From: Aromatoleum petrolei
Lineage (GTDB): Bacteria; Pseudomonadota; Gammaproteobacteria; Burkholderiales; Rhodocyclaceae
Direction: 5' to 3'
DNA length: 64,000 nucleotides
Assembly (NCBI RefSeq): GCF_017894385.1
Contig: NZ_CP059560.1
Location: forward strand, 2,790,001-2,854,000
The notes beneath the pieces were generated by a model, which worked only from the letters and a program-made list of their open reading frames with translations, had not been told where the DNA came from and did not search any database. The position numbers and the translations under genes are program-made. Below are positions 33,481 through 41,650 of this stretch, piece by piece. Within the stretch, counting starts at the first letter, position 1, and each line of letters begins with the position of its first letter.

Positions 33481-33631
33481 GGCGCGCCTCCCGTTCGCGG
33501 ACGACAGTGAGGAGATCGAGCAGCGTCTCGCCGGGTTGACCCTCGGGCGGGCGCGGCTCGGCGCCGGCGGTCTGCGCCGGGTTCGGCTCGGGCTGCACTT
33601 CGGCGACGAGTTCGTCGATGATCACGGGCAT
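33467..33631 (-). CDS. Small DUF5908-type eCIS protein (Pvc6-like)
   Basis: A 54-aa product, MPVIIDELVAEVQPEPN..., ending TVVREREARLAID. The ATG at 33631 overlaps the upstream stop by one base (TGATG), and its 3' end overlaps the hub gene by 14 bases. The MP-V-x-I-x-E-L opening and the position between the CIS_tube and hub genes match DUF5908/Pvc6, a short protein present in most eCIS loci whose role is not settled. Confidence 0.75.
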   Translation of the reverse strand: MPVIIDELVAEVQPEPNPAQTAGAEPRPPEGQPGETLLDLLTVVREREARLAID

Positions 33632-34350
33632 CAGCGGCCTCCGAGCGGGATCAGCAGGGTGCCCAGCGCGGTGAAGCGCGGGTTGTCGAGGGCGTTCAGG
33701 TCGGCCACGCCGCGCCAGTCGCGCGGGTTCTGGCCAGCCGCCTGCGCCGCGCTGGCCGCGTTCTGGCCCTCCCCGCCGGGCGCGAAGGCCGGCATCGGGC
33801 GCTCCGCGGCCTGCACCGAAGGGTCGAGCGCGAACTGGTAGCGGTCCTCCTTGAAGGTCAGGGCGAGGGTCGCGCGCAGCGGGATGCCTTCGGGCGCGAA
33901 GAAGTCCAGCGTCTCCGAGTAGCTCGACAGCATCCCGGTGAACTGGAAGCTGCCCCATTGGAAGCGGCAGCGCTTGGGCGCCTTGGGCTTCTTCGACTCG
34001 GCATCCTGCGGCTTCATGAAGGCCTCGGCGATGCGCTTCGTCAGCGTGCGCACGTCGGTGTTGGCGGAGACCGTCTCGCGGTCCTCGCGGCTGTCCGAGC
34101 CCAGCTTCGCGGCGATGCTGGTGTCGAACACCAGCTCCACGGCGAGCGTCGATTCGCTCTTGTCGATGTACTGCGCCGCCGCGCCGCTGCCTCCGCTGCC
34201 GCCCTTGTTGTCGGCCTTCAGCGTGTTGGAGAGCGTCACACGCAAGGTGGCGGGGTTGAACTGCACGTCGATGTGCTGCGACTCGTCGGTCTCGACCTGG
34301 TCCCCGTTCATCGGGATCAGCTTGGCGCGGGCGATCTGCATGGCGGGCAT
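33631..34350 (-). CDS. CIS_tube / Pvc7-like baseplate-tube connector
   Basis: A 239-aa protein. The first half has HIDVQFNPATLRVTLSN, the strand signature of the contractile injection system tube-protein family (Pvc7/Afp7, gp53-like). The middle KRCRFQWGSFQFTGMLSSYS followed by TLDFFAPEGIPLRATLALTF is equally typical. In Pvc this protein links the inner tube to the hub. A LysM domain, present in some relatives, is not seen here. Start at 34350 after GAGGACGAAAACC; a second ATG at 34341 is possible. Confidence 0.87.
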   Translation of the reverse strand: MPAMQIARAKLIPMNGDQVETDESQHIDVQFNPATLRVTLSNTLKADNKGGSGGSGAAAQYIDKSESTLAVELVFDTSIAAKLGSDSREDRETVSANTDVRTLTKRIAEAFMKPQDAESKKPKAPKRCRFQWGSFQFTGMLSSYSETLDFFAPEGIPLRATLALTFKEDRYQFALDPSVQAAERPMPAFAPGGEGQNAASAAQAAGQNPRDWRGVADLNALDNPRFTALGTLLIPLGGR

Positions 34351-34361
34351 GGTTTTCGTCC

Positions 34362-34826
34362 TCAGGTGCGCTCGAGTTCCAGCCCTTCATGCACCAGCTG
34401 CAACTCCTCGATCGCGACCTGGCTGGCGGTCGCGGAGAGGTCCGGCCCCTTGAACTTGGTCGGCAGCGCGTTCGTGATGCGCCAGCGCAGCAGTGGCTTG
34501 TCCGGATCCTCCGGGTGGAAGACGTCGATCGTGCCGCTCACGCGCAGCGCGTAGTTGGACTGGCGCGTGCTCATGTCGAACCACTGCCACAGGTCCGCGA
34601 GCTCGGTGATGCCGCGCTTGAGGATGACCGGCGCGAAAGTCGTCGGCCCCGACAGCTGCACCTCGCCCCAGTTGCGCCCGCCTTCCTTCAGCGCCTTGGG
34701 TGCCATCGTCGCCTCCAGCCCCGACACCTCGCTGAAGGCGCCGCGGCACAGCAGGTTGCCGCCCTCGCCGTCGTACAGCGCGACGCGGAAGCGAAAGGGG
34801 ATGAACTCGCGCGGCGCGTCAGCCAT
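34362..34826 (-). CDS. eCIS tube protein 2 (Pvc5-like tube initiator)
   Basis: A 154-aa tail-tube family protein. PFRFRVALYD opens it, GAFSEVSGLEATMAPKALKE carries the conserved FSEVSGL element, and LKRGITELADLWQWF is the standard middle motif. It overlaps the sheath-like gene by eight bases. Two tube genes are the rule in eCIS: one polymerises (36431-36889), and a second, usually nearer the hub genes, starts the tube at the baseplate. I assign this one to the initiating position by gene order. Confidence 0.88.
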   Translation of the reverse strand: MADAPREFIPFRFRVALYDGEGGNLLCRGAFSEVSGLEATMAPKALKEGGRNWGEVQLSGPTTFAPVILKRGITELADLWQWFDMSTRQSNYALRVSGTIDVFHPEDPDKPLLRWRITNALPTKFKGPDLSATASQVAIEELQLVHEGLELERT

Positions 34827-36426
34827 CGACGGCCTCGATTCGGGTGTCCGTCACGGCGGCGTGGCGGTCGTGCAGGAAGGTCAGGCGCAGCCGGTCGATC
34901 GGGTAGGCCGGCGCGATCTCGATCTCGAACGCGATGGTCGACTCGGCCGACGGAATCTCGCGGATGCGGTAGGCGCTCTCGGGCCGCGCGCCGCGCAATG
35001 CGCCGGCCTCGTGCAGGCGCTCGAAGAAGGCGCGCAGCGCGAGCTCCGGGCGCGGATCGCGCGGATCGGCGTCGAAGAGCAGCTGCTCGCCCAGCGCCTG
35101 CAGCCCGCGCCGCAGCCAGCCCATGAAGCGCATCACCTCCGCCGAGCGCCAGTGCTCCTGCGCGCGCTGCGCGGCCGTCATGCTGCGCAGGTCGGCGGCG
35201 GGCAGGCAGGGCGCGCACAGCGCCTCGTCGTCCACCTGCAGCTTGCCCGCACGCGTCAGCAGCACCGTCACGCCGGGCACCTCGCGCAAAGCGGTCGCCT
35301 GCTGCTGCGTCACCGGCGGCCACGGCAGCGCGGCGGTGGGCAGCGGCCGGCCGGCGATCGAACGCCACACGCCATGGCGCTGCGACACGCGTGCCTGCAT
35401 GCCGGCGACCAGCCCGCAGGGCGAGGCGAGCGGACTCTCCTCGCTGCGCAGGTAGGGCCACAGGAGCTGCAGGTGGCGCAGTTTCCCGGCGAGCTCGGCG
35501 TGCGGCGAGACGGCCGCGCCGCCACCCGCTTCGCTGCCAATCTCGCCGGCGATGAGCGCGAGGTGTGCGAGGAAATCGCGCGCCGGTGCCGGCAATTCGT
35601 CGCGCGGGCGCTGATCCAGCGGCAGCGTCAGCAGGCATTGCATGTCCGGACGCAGGCGCGCCAGCGTGCGGATGATGGGCGGCACGATGTCGATCGGCTC
35701 GAGCGGTGCGTCCGCGCCGAGCATCTCGTCGGAACGGCGGCGCTCGCGGTGCGTGTCGTCGATCTCGGTGCCGCAGGGCAGGAACACCGCCTCGGGGTTG
35801 TCGAGGCGCACGCGCGGGATGTCCGGCAGCGCGCGCGGCACCAGCAGGCGCTCGAGGTCGGGCAGCGCGAGGATGCCGGCGCGCTCGATCAGCAGCGCGC
35901 GCTCGAAGGCGCCCAGCGCCGACGGTTCGATCAGGCTTGCGTTCGGCTGCGGCAGGAAGGCGCGCACGCCGCCGGACTCGGGCACGCGGATGATCCACAG
36001 CGTGCGCGTGTCGCCGAAGCCGCGGTCCTCGCCGGCGAAGAAGTCCTGCACCGCCGCCGGCAGCCAGGCCGCGCGGCCGGCCAGCGCACTGCGGTAGGCG
36101 CCGTCGGTGTCGAAGGCCTGCGGGAAGAGCGCCTGGAAGTAGCCCAGCGAGCGGATCGGGATCGGCAGCCGGTACAGCGCGAACAGCGCCCCGTCGCCCG
36201 GTTCGGCCTCGGCCTCGCCGGCGTCCAGCGCGCGCAGGCGGTCGACCTCGGCGGTGAAGCCCAGCGCGGCGATCTCGGCGAGCACCGCGAGGTCGCGCGC
36301 CAGCCGCTTCCACTCGGCGCTGCCGTCGAAGGACGGGCAATGGCCGATCATCACGACCTCGACCGGCGCCAGCCGCCGCGGCGCGGGGCGGGCGTCCAGA
36401 TCGATGCGCTTGTCGGCGAGCAGCAC
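34819..36426 (-). CDS. Divergent sheath-like eCIS protein
   Basis: A 535-aa protein starting with GTG at 36426, preceded by GGAGTAAGACC. The C-terminal 130 residues, beginning around HWRSAEVMRFMGWLRRGLQAL and ending YPIDRLRLTFLHDRH, follow the sheath C-terminal layout (a helix, then the strands that weave neighbouring subunits together). The N-terminal part is strongly diverged (VEVVMIGHCPSFDGSAEW, RTLWIIRVPESGG). Many eCIS have two or three sheath genes of which one is unusual. It lies between the two tube genes. It may form a specialised ring at baseplate or cap; that is inference. Confidence 0.72.
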   Translation of the reverse strand: MLLADKRIDLDARPAPRRLAPVEVVMIGHCPSFDGSAEWKRLARDLAVLAEIAALGFTAEVDRLRALDAGEAEAEPGDGALFALYRLPIPIRSLGYFQALFPQAFDTDGAYRSALAGRAAWLPAAVQDFFAGEDRGFGDTRTLWIIRVPESGGVRAFLPQPNASLIEPSALGAFERALLIERAGILALPDLERLLVPRALPDIPRVRLDNPEAVFLPCGTEIDDTHRERRRSDEMLGADAPLEPIDIVPPIIRTLARLRPDMQCLLTLPLDQRPRDELPAPARDFLAHLALIAGEIGSEAGGGAAVSPHAELAGKLRHLQLLWPYLRSEESPLASPCGLVAGMQARVSQRHGVWRSIAGRPLPTAALPWPPVTQQQATALREVPGVTVLLTRAGKLQVDDEALCAPCLPAADLRSMTAAQRAQEHWRSAEVMRFMGWLRRGLQALGEQLLFDADPRDPRPELALRAFFERLHEAGALRGARPESAYRIREIPSAESTIAFEIEIAPAYPIDRLRLTFLHDRHAAVTDTRIEAVDG

Positions 36427-36430
36427 GGTC

Positions 36431-36889
36431 TTACTCCTGCTCGATCGTCTCGACGGAGAGCACCAGCTCCTCGATCGCGACGTCGCCGCCGCCCTTCGCG
36501 GTGAGCGTCGGCCCGGTCCACTTGATCGGCATCGCGCCGCGCAGCTTCCAGCTCACGACCACGTCGGCGCGGTCCTCGGACTGCAGCTTCACGACGATGT
36601 CGCGCTTGGCCTCCGAGATCTTGCCGATGCGCCCCTTCTCCAGCCACTCGTAGAGGTTCTGCGCGCCGATCACGCCGCGCTTGAGCGTGACGTCGCCCGC
36701 CTTGTGGATGCCCGGCACCTTGCGCACGTAGTTCACGCGGTCGTTGCCGGCGCGGTACTCGGCGACCGTGACCTCGGCGTTGAGGCCGGAGACCTCGGAG
36801 AAACCGGCGCGCACCTCGCTGCCCTGGCCGGGTTCGAGGTCGACCAGGAAATTGAACGCCGAATAAGGTGTTTCACGAAAAACGGCCAT
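36431..36889 (-). CDS. eCIS main tail tube protein (Pvc1-like)
   Basis: A 152-aa gp19-like tail tube protein: NFLVDLEPGQGSEVRAGFSEVSGL at the N-terminus, YRAGNDRVNYVRKVPG, then LKRGVIGAQNLYEWLEKGR and DVAIEELVLSVETIEQE at the end. All are family hallmarks (conserved phage tail region of T4-gp19 type). It stacks as hexamers inside the sheath and forms the channel. It lies 19 bases after the sheath gene. Start at 36889. Confidence 0.93.
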   Translation of the reverse strand: MAVFRETPYSAFNFLVDLEPGQGSEVRAGFSEVSGLNAEVTVAEYRAGNDRVNYVRKVPGIHKAGDVTLKRGVIGAQNLYEWLEKGRIGKISEAKRDIVVKLQSEDRADVVVSWKLRGAMPIKWTGPTLTAKGGGDVAIEELVLSVETIEQE

Positions 36890-36908
36890 TTTTCATTTCT
36901 CCACGTTG

Positions 36909-39089
36909 TCAGGCGTCGGCGGTCTTCTGGCCGATGCGGAAGATCACGAACTCGGCGGGCTTCAGCGCCGCCACGCCCACCAGGCACACCATGCGGCCGT
37001 TGTCGATGTCGTTCTGCGTCATCGTCGAACGGTCGCAGCGCACGAAGTAGGCCTCCTTCGGCGTGCCGCCCAGCAGGCGGCCGTTGCGCCATTCGGTGAA
37101 CAGGAAGTCCTCGACGCTGGTGCGGATGTTGGCCCACAGCGCCTCGCCGTTCGGCTCGAACACCGCCCACTGCGTCGATTTCTCGATCGAGCGCTCCAGG
37201 TACAGGAAGTAGCGCCGCACGTTCACGTACTTCCACTCGGGATCGCTCGACAGCGTGCGTCCGCCCCATACGCGGTGGCCGCGGCCGGCGAAGGAGCGCA
37301 GGCAGTTGATGCCGTTGGGGTTGAGGAGCTCCTGCTGGAAGGTGTTGATCTGCTGCTCGAAGCGCAGCGCCCCCATCACGATCTCGTTCGCCGGCGCCTT
37401 GTGCACGCCGCGATCGACGTCGGTGCGCGCATAGATGCCGGCGATGAAGCCCGCCGGCGGCACCGCGATGTCGCGCCGCGTGCCGGTCGGGTCGGGGATC
37501 ACCACCCACGGGTGGTACAGCGCCAGGCGCGTGTCGTCGAACTGGCCGGCGAAGGCGCGCACCTCGCTGATGCTCTGGCCGAAGCGCGAATCGACCACGC
37601 CCACGCGATAGCGCATGCGCCGGCAATGCTTCTGCACTTCCATCACGACCGCGGTGTGCACGTCCTCGTCCGACTCGGCCGCGGCCGGCGTCATCACGAT
37701 CGACACGTCTTCGACCATCTCCAGCGCCTTCAGGCCGGTGCTGCCCTTGATCTCGTCGGTCTCGCCGGCATAGTCGGTCGAGGTCGGCTCGGTGCCGTCG
37801 CTGCCGCCGGTGAGCGCGATCAGGTAGCGCGGCTCGTCGAGCGAACTCGCGCCGGGGTTCAGCGCCGCCGCGTCGCACATCGCGACGAGCGCCGTCTGGA
37901 TGTCGTCGCCGGTCGCGTCGTCGGCCAGCACGCAGGCGATCGGCGAACTCAGCGCCTCCGCGCGGCGCTCGGGGTTGGCCGGCAGCACGCTTGCGAGACT
38001 CGTGGCGCCGGAGGGCGCCGTGCTCAGGCCCGCGTAGGTGCGGATCACTTCGCCGTCCTTGCCGCCGTTGCGCACGTCGAGATCGAAGCTGCGCAGCACG
38101 ATCATCGAGCGCGCCGCACCCGGCTTGGCCGCGAGCGCGGCGAGGGGCAGCGTGATCGGGTTCGCGACGCCGGGGTTGAGCGTCGTGTCGCCGGTGACCG
38201 TGAAGGTCTCGCCAGCCGCGTCCAGCGTGCCGCGCAGCACCTTCAGATTGCCCCAGTTCACGCCGCCGGTGTAGGGGGCGAGGTCCGTCACGTCCGCGAG
38301 CTGCAGCTCCGCCGAAGTCCCCGCCGCGAGCGCGCCCGAGGCCGGCGGACGCACGAAGATGCGCGTGAGCCTGGCGTTGGCCGGCAGGCTCGCGACGACC
38401 AGCGCGGTGAGCTCGCCCGCGGGGACCGCCGCCGGATTGTCCGGATCGGCCATCGACGTGATCTCGGCGCGATTGCTCTGGATCGCGAGGTTCGCGCCGT
38501 CGAGCTTCACCACTGCCTTCACGTCGACGGGGAAGGCCCCATCGGCGATCGCGCCGGTCGCCTTCGCCGCCAGCGCCACGCCGGTCGCCTCGAGGAAGTA
38601 CAGGCCGTCGCCCGTCGCCGCCTTCGGCGTCTCGCTGCGCAGCAGGTTCTCGCTGTCGCGCCAGCGCAGCTCCAGCGTGTATTCGCCCATCTTGCCGGGG
38701 AAGCGGCTGAAGAACTGCACGTCGCCCGCGCCGTCGGTCTTCGACGCCGCATTCGGCCACTTGCCATCCTCGTCCGGGCCGACGCCATTCACGCCCGCCA
38801 CGACGCGCGCGACGAAGAGCTGCTTGCCGCCGTTGTCGAAGAAAGCCCGCGCCGCGTGCGCCGAGTAGTTCGGCACGCTCGCGCCGCCCTCGCCGATCGC
38901 CAGGTCCTGCGCGTCGCCGTAGATGCGCTCGAAGTCCGCGTAGCTCGTCAGCACCTCGGGCACGCCGCGCAGCGGGCCGGTGCGGGTCGGGCCCACCAGC
39001 GCCGCGACGCTCGTACCGACGCCTTCGATCGACTTGTTGCGGAAGCTCGTCTCCTCGACGAAGACGCCAGGTGCTAGGTACTCGGGCAT
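36909..39089 (-). CDS. eCIS tail sheath protein (Pvc2-like)
   Basis: A 726-aa contractile sheath. The start at 39089 (MPEYLAPGVFVEETSFRNKS) follows GGAGAAGCGAC; longer frames upstream overlap the previous gene. The opening YLAPGVFVEE is diagnostic of sheaths. The C-terminal half has FAGQFDDTRLALYHPWVVIP, PPAGFIAGIYARTDVDRG and NPNGINCLRSFAGRGHRVWG, the conserved sheath core. About 300 extra residues (about 110-420) are inserted domains facing outward. On firing the sheath shortens and drives the tube through the target membrane. Confidence 0.95.
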   Translation of the reverse strand: MPEYLAPGVFVEETSFRNKSIEGVGTSVAALVGPTRTGPLRGVPEVLTSYADFERIYGDAQDLAIGEGGASVPNYSAHAARAFFDNGGKQLFVARVVAGVNGVGPDEDGKWPNAASKTDGAGDVQFFSRFPGKMGEYTLELRWRDSENLLRSETPKAATGDGLYFLEATGVALAAKATGAIADGAFPVDVKAVVKLDGANLAIQSNRAEITSMADPDNPAAVPAGELTALVVASLPANARLTRIFVRPPASGALAAGTSAELQLADVTDLAPYTGGVNWGNLKVLRGTLDAAGETFTVTGDTTLNPGVANPITLPLAALAAKPGAARSMIVLRSFDLDVRNGGKDGEVIRTYAGLSTAPSGATSLASVLPANPERRAEALSSPIACVLADDATGDDIQTALVAMCDAAALNPGASSLDEPRYLIALTGGSDGTEPTSTDYAGETDEIKGSTGLKALEMVEDVSIVMTPAAAESDEDVHTAVVMEVQKHCRRMRYRVGVVDSRFGQSISEVRAFAGQFDDTRLALYHPWVVIPDPTGTRRDIAVPPAGFIAGIYARTDVDRGVHKAPANEIVMGALRFEQQINTFQQELLNPNGINCLRSFAGRGHRVWGGRTLSSDPEWKYVNVRRYFLYLERSIEKSTQWAVFEPNGEALWANIRTSVEDFLFTEWRNGRLLGGTPKEAYFVRCDRSTMTQNDIDNGRMVCLVGVAALKPAEFVIFRIGQKTADA

Positions 39090-39133
39090 GTCGCTTCTCC
39101 TTCGGTGCCGGTCAGGCTCGTGAAAGCAGCGGT

Positions 39134-39910
39134 TCAGGAAAACCGCAGGACGAGGGCATCCCGTCCCGGGCTGGCCAAGGTGGTGATGCGCCCTGGCGCA
39201 ATGTCCACCGTCAGTTGAGTCTTGAATGCGGCGTTGCCGCTGCCGGTGCTGCGCACGCGCGCAGCTGGCAGCGTGTCCGGATCGGTGCCGTCGGCGGCGG
39301 CGCGCACCGTGAGCACTCCCGGGTAAGTCGTCGCCGGCGCGTCCTTCGTGAGCGACGGCAGGCGTTCGAGCGACAGGCGGAATTCGCCGTGGGCGTCGCT
39401 CTGCGCGACAAAATCGAAGGGCGTCGCAAGCGGCGGCGTCACGCGCAGCGCCAGCAGCGCCCAGGGTACGAGGGAGCCGTCCTCGAGCGTCGTGCGGCCG
39501 ATCAGCCCGCCGGCGCGGCCGAAGCGCGTACCGAGCGGCGAGCGGAACAGGCTCAGGGCATGTTCGGTACGGCGACCGGCAGCGAGGGAGAAGCGTCGCG
39601 GCAGGAAGTGCCCGGCCGGGTCGGCAACCTCGCCCGCAAGGGCATACAGCGGCTCGTCGGCCTCCAGGGGCACCGCGAGGTCCGCGGGGCTCGCGGCGCC
39701 GTCGATCACGCGCCGCAGTTCGGCCGGAACCCGGCGCCACAGCACGGTGCCCGCGGTCTTGTGGATCAGTTCCAGATCGGCTGGCGGACTTTCAAGCCGG
39801 ACCCTCAGGCCTTGAGCCGGCACGGGACGTCGTGCGCCGCCCTGTGCGCCGCTCGCGTCCACCCACTCGATGAAGTCGCTGGCATGCAGCACGAGGGTCT
39901 CGACGATCAC
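39134..39910 (-). CDS. eCIS operon protein with carboxypeptidase-regulatory-like beta region
   Basis: A 258-aa protein starting with GTG at 39910, translationally coupled to the upstream gene (GTGA overlap). The N-terminal half includes VRLESPPADLELIHKTAG. The C-terminal half, DFVAQSDAHGEFRLSLERLP followed by YPGVLTVRAAADG, resembles the transthyretin/carboxypeptidase regulatory beta-sandwich. It could decorate the particle or sit at the tail end. No catalytic residues are seen. I have no confident family name. Confidence 0.72.
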   Translation of the reverse strand: MIVETLVLHASDFIEWVDASGAQGGARRPVPAQGLRVRLESPPADLELIHKTAGTVLWRRVPAELRRVIDGAASPADLAVPLEADEPLYALAGEVADPAGHFLPRRFSLAAGRRTEHALSLFRSPLGTRFGRAGGLIGRTTLEDGSLVPWALLALRVTPPLATPFDFVAQSDAHGEFRLSLERLPSLTKDAPATTYPGVLTVRAAADGTDPDTLPAARVRSTGSGNAAFKTQLTVDIAPGRITTLASPGRDALVLRFS

Positions 39911-40503
39911 TGCCCGCTCCCGCTGCGCTCGTCCATCGGGAACACCAGGGTTCTCACCGCCGGCCCTTCGTCATGGTCGATGTCCGGGGCCAGGCGTACC
40001 GTCTTGACCAGATAGGGGGCCGACAGGCGGTAGTCGCCCGGCAGGCTGTCCCACAGCCGCATCAGGTCTTCGGTGCTCATCTCCTCCGGCAGCACCTGCA
40101 CGACGTCCTCGCGGCCCCAGTCGGGATCGGCGAGGCTCATGTCCGCGCTCTCCAGCATGAAGCCGCCGCCGAGGATCTGGATCGCCGCGGCGAGGTATTC
40201 GATTTCCTGATCGGTATGCGTGCACCATGCGATCAGCAACAGGTGCAGGTTGACCGGCAACTCCGGGCGGGGCTGGCGGCGACCGGGCAGCGGTGACAGA
40301 TGACGATTGCGGCTGAACGGATCGACCGAGATGCGATGCAGGTAGATCCCGAGCGTGTCGGTGTTGGCCTGCGGCTTGCCGTCGAGCGTCTGCGAACCAA
40401 GGATCTCGACCTGCGGATTGCCGCCCAGGCGCGCCGCCATGCGGATCGCCAGGCGCTCGCGCAATGCCTGCAGGACCGACAGAATGCCGAGATGCGACGC
40501 CAC
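39907..40503 (-). CDS. DUF4255 eCIS tail terminator protein (Pvc16-like)
   Basis: A 198-aa protein starting with GTG at 40503 after a strong AGGGGGAGGA. The DUF4255 hallmarks are NTDTLGIYLHRISVDPFSRN, then LPVNLHLLLIAWCTHTDQEI and LESADMSLADPDW. Pvc16/Afp16 proteins cap the distal end of tube and sheath and fix particle length. This is the first gene of the operon, so the promoter must lie in 40504-40910. Confidence 0.9.
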   Translation of the reverse strand: MASHLGILSVLQALRERLAIRMAARLGGNPQVEILGSQTLDGKPQANTDTLGIYLHRISVDPFSRNRHLSPLPGRRQPRPELPVNLHLLLIAWCTHTDQEIEYLAAAIQILGGGFMLESADMSLADPDWGREDVVQVLPEEMSTEDLMRLWDSLPGDYRLSAPYLVKTVRLAPDIDHDEGPAVRTLVFPMDERSGSGQ

Positions 40504-40910
40504 CGTATCCTCCCCCTGTGAAGCGTGAGCTTGCGAGACAGCGTTGCGACGGGCCGTTCGCGGACCCTATGAAAATCGGGTTTTATTGCGAACGGGTTAT
40601 CAAAATGTCACACCGTCACGAGCGGGCGCAAACCGGAGATGCAACAAGAAATTGCAGCTGACCATTACGTACGGAGGGGAATACCGTACGTACCGTAGGG
40701 GATTCTTACGGGTGTTGCAGTAGGGTGCGGGGGGGCGCTGAGGGCTCATGCGGATCGCTCCGGAGCGACCCGGACGGCTTGTTCCTGCGGGAATGCAGGC
40801 CCGGGCGCGGAACGGAAAGAGGTCCGCCGCGCGCTCGCGACGGTGCCGACCGTCAAGGCCGGAGGCGGTGTGACGCGCGGTCCTGGCCCGTTGCGCGCCG
40901 TCGATCCTGC
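40504..40910. promoter_or_regulatory. Upstream region of the eCIS operon with perfect dyad
   Basis: No gene is supported in these 407 bases. An AT-richer core lies at 40560-40660. A perfect 9-base inverted repeat, TACGTACGG (40666-40674) and CCGTACGTA (40684-40692), sits about 165 bases upstream of the first start codon, and part of the right arm is repeated (CCGTACGTACCGTA). A 12-base palindrome CGCTCCGGAGCG occurs at 40756-40767. The first dyad is a good operator candidate; I could not settle a clear -35/-10 pair. Confidence 0.5.
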
Positions 40911-41633
40911 TTACCAGATTCCCAGTTCGGCGAGCTGGCGGCTCGCCGCTTCGGACCAGCCGCGGTTCGCCGCCGGGCTCGCGGGGCTGGGATGCAGCAC
41001 ACGGCCGATGCGCAGCCTGCGCCCGCCCAGCGCCGCGGCCGCGCGCGATTCCGCCCAGGCGCCGACGCCGATCACCCAGTCCGGCGCCAGCGCGTCGATC
41101 ATGCGCCGCAGGTGCTCGTCGCACGCCGCGAGCAGCGGCTGCGATTCGGCCGCCGGCAGCTTGTCCGGCGTCACGTTGCGTCCGCCGTCGAAGAAGGCCA
41201 GCGGGCAGTAGTTGGCGACGAAATGCTCGGCAAAGAAGGCCTCGGCCGTGCCGAAGCGTTCGCGGAACAGCCCCCACAGCCGCCGTCCGCTCACTTCCGA
41301 ACGCGCGCAGTCGAAACCTTCGACCGGGCGCTTGGGATTCTCCACCGCCGGCTTGCCGATCGGCCCCGCGAGCCCCAGCCAGTCGCGCACCGCCTCGATC
41401 TCGCCGAAGGGCACGCCGGTCTGCGCCATGCCGAAGGGGCCGGGATTCATGCCGAGGAACACGATGCGTTTCCTGCCCGCCGCATAACGGCGCAGGTAAT
41501 CCTCGTGGATTGCCCATGCATAGTCGAGCGGGTTGTAGACGTGGCTCACCGGTGCGGCGAAGCGCATCGCGTCCAGGGTGACCGACAGCGCGCGCGCCGC
41601 GGCGATCAGGGAATCGGCAGTAGTCGTGTTCAT
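40911..41633 (-). CDS. SMUG1-type uracil-DNA glycosylase
   Basis: A 240-aa DNA repair enzyme removing uracil from DNA. GMNPGPFGMAQTGVPFGE (61-78) is the SMUG1 active-site motif with N63. HPSPASPAANRGW (from H214) is the second conserved motif contacting DNA. The start at 41633 was chosen because it begins after ampG stops; longer frames overlap that gene. It follows ampG by 17 bases and is probably co-transcribed with it. Confidence 0.92.
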   Translation of the reverse strand: MNTTTADSLIAAARALSVTLDAMRFAAPVSHVYNPLDYAWAIHEDYLRRYAAGRKRIVFLGMNPGPFGMAQTGVPFGEIEAVRDWLGLAGPIGKPAVENPKRPVEGFDCARSEVSGRRLWGLFRERFGTAEAFFAEHFVANYCPLAFFDGGRNVTPDKLPAAESQPLLAACDEHLRRMIDALAPDWVIGVGAWAESRAAAALGGRRLRIGRVLHPSPASPAANRGWSEAASRQLAELGIW

Positions 41634-41650
41634 CTTTGCGGGAAGAGGAT

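Noticed and set aside
8569..40503. Prophage or type VI secretion interpretation
   Set aside because: No capsid, portal, terminase or T6SS membrane-complex genes; DUF4255, DUF5908, Pvc15-like ATPase and DUF4157 proteins define an eCIS.
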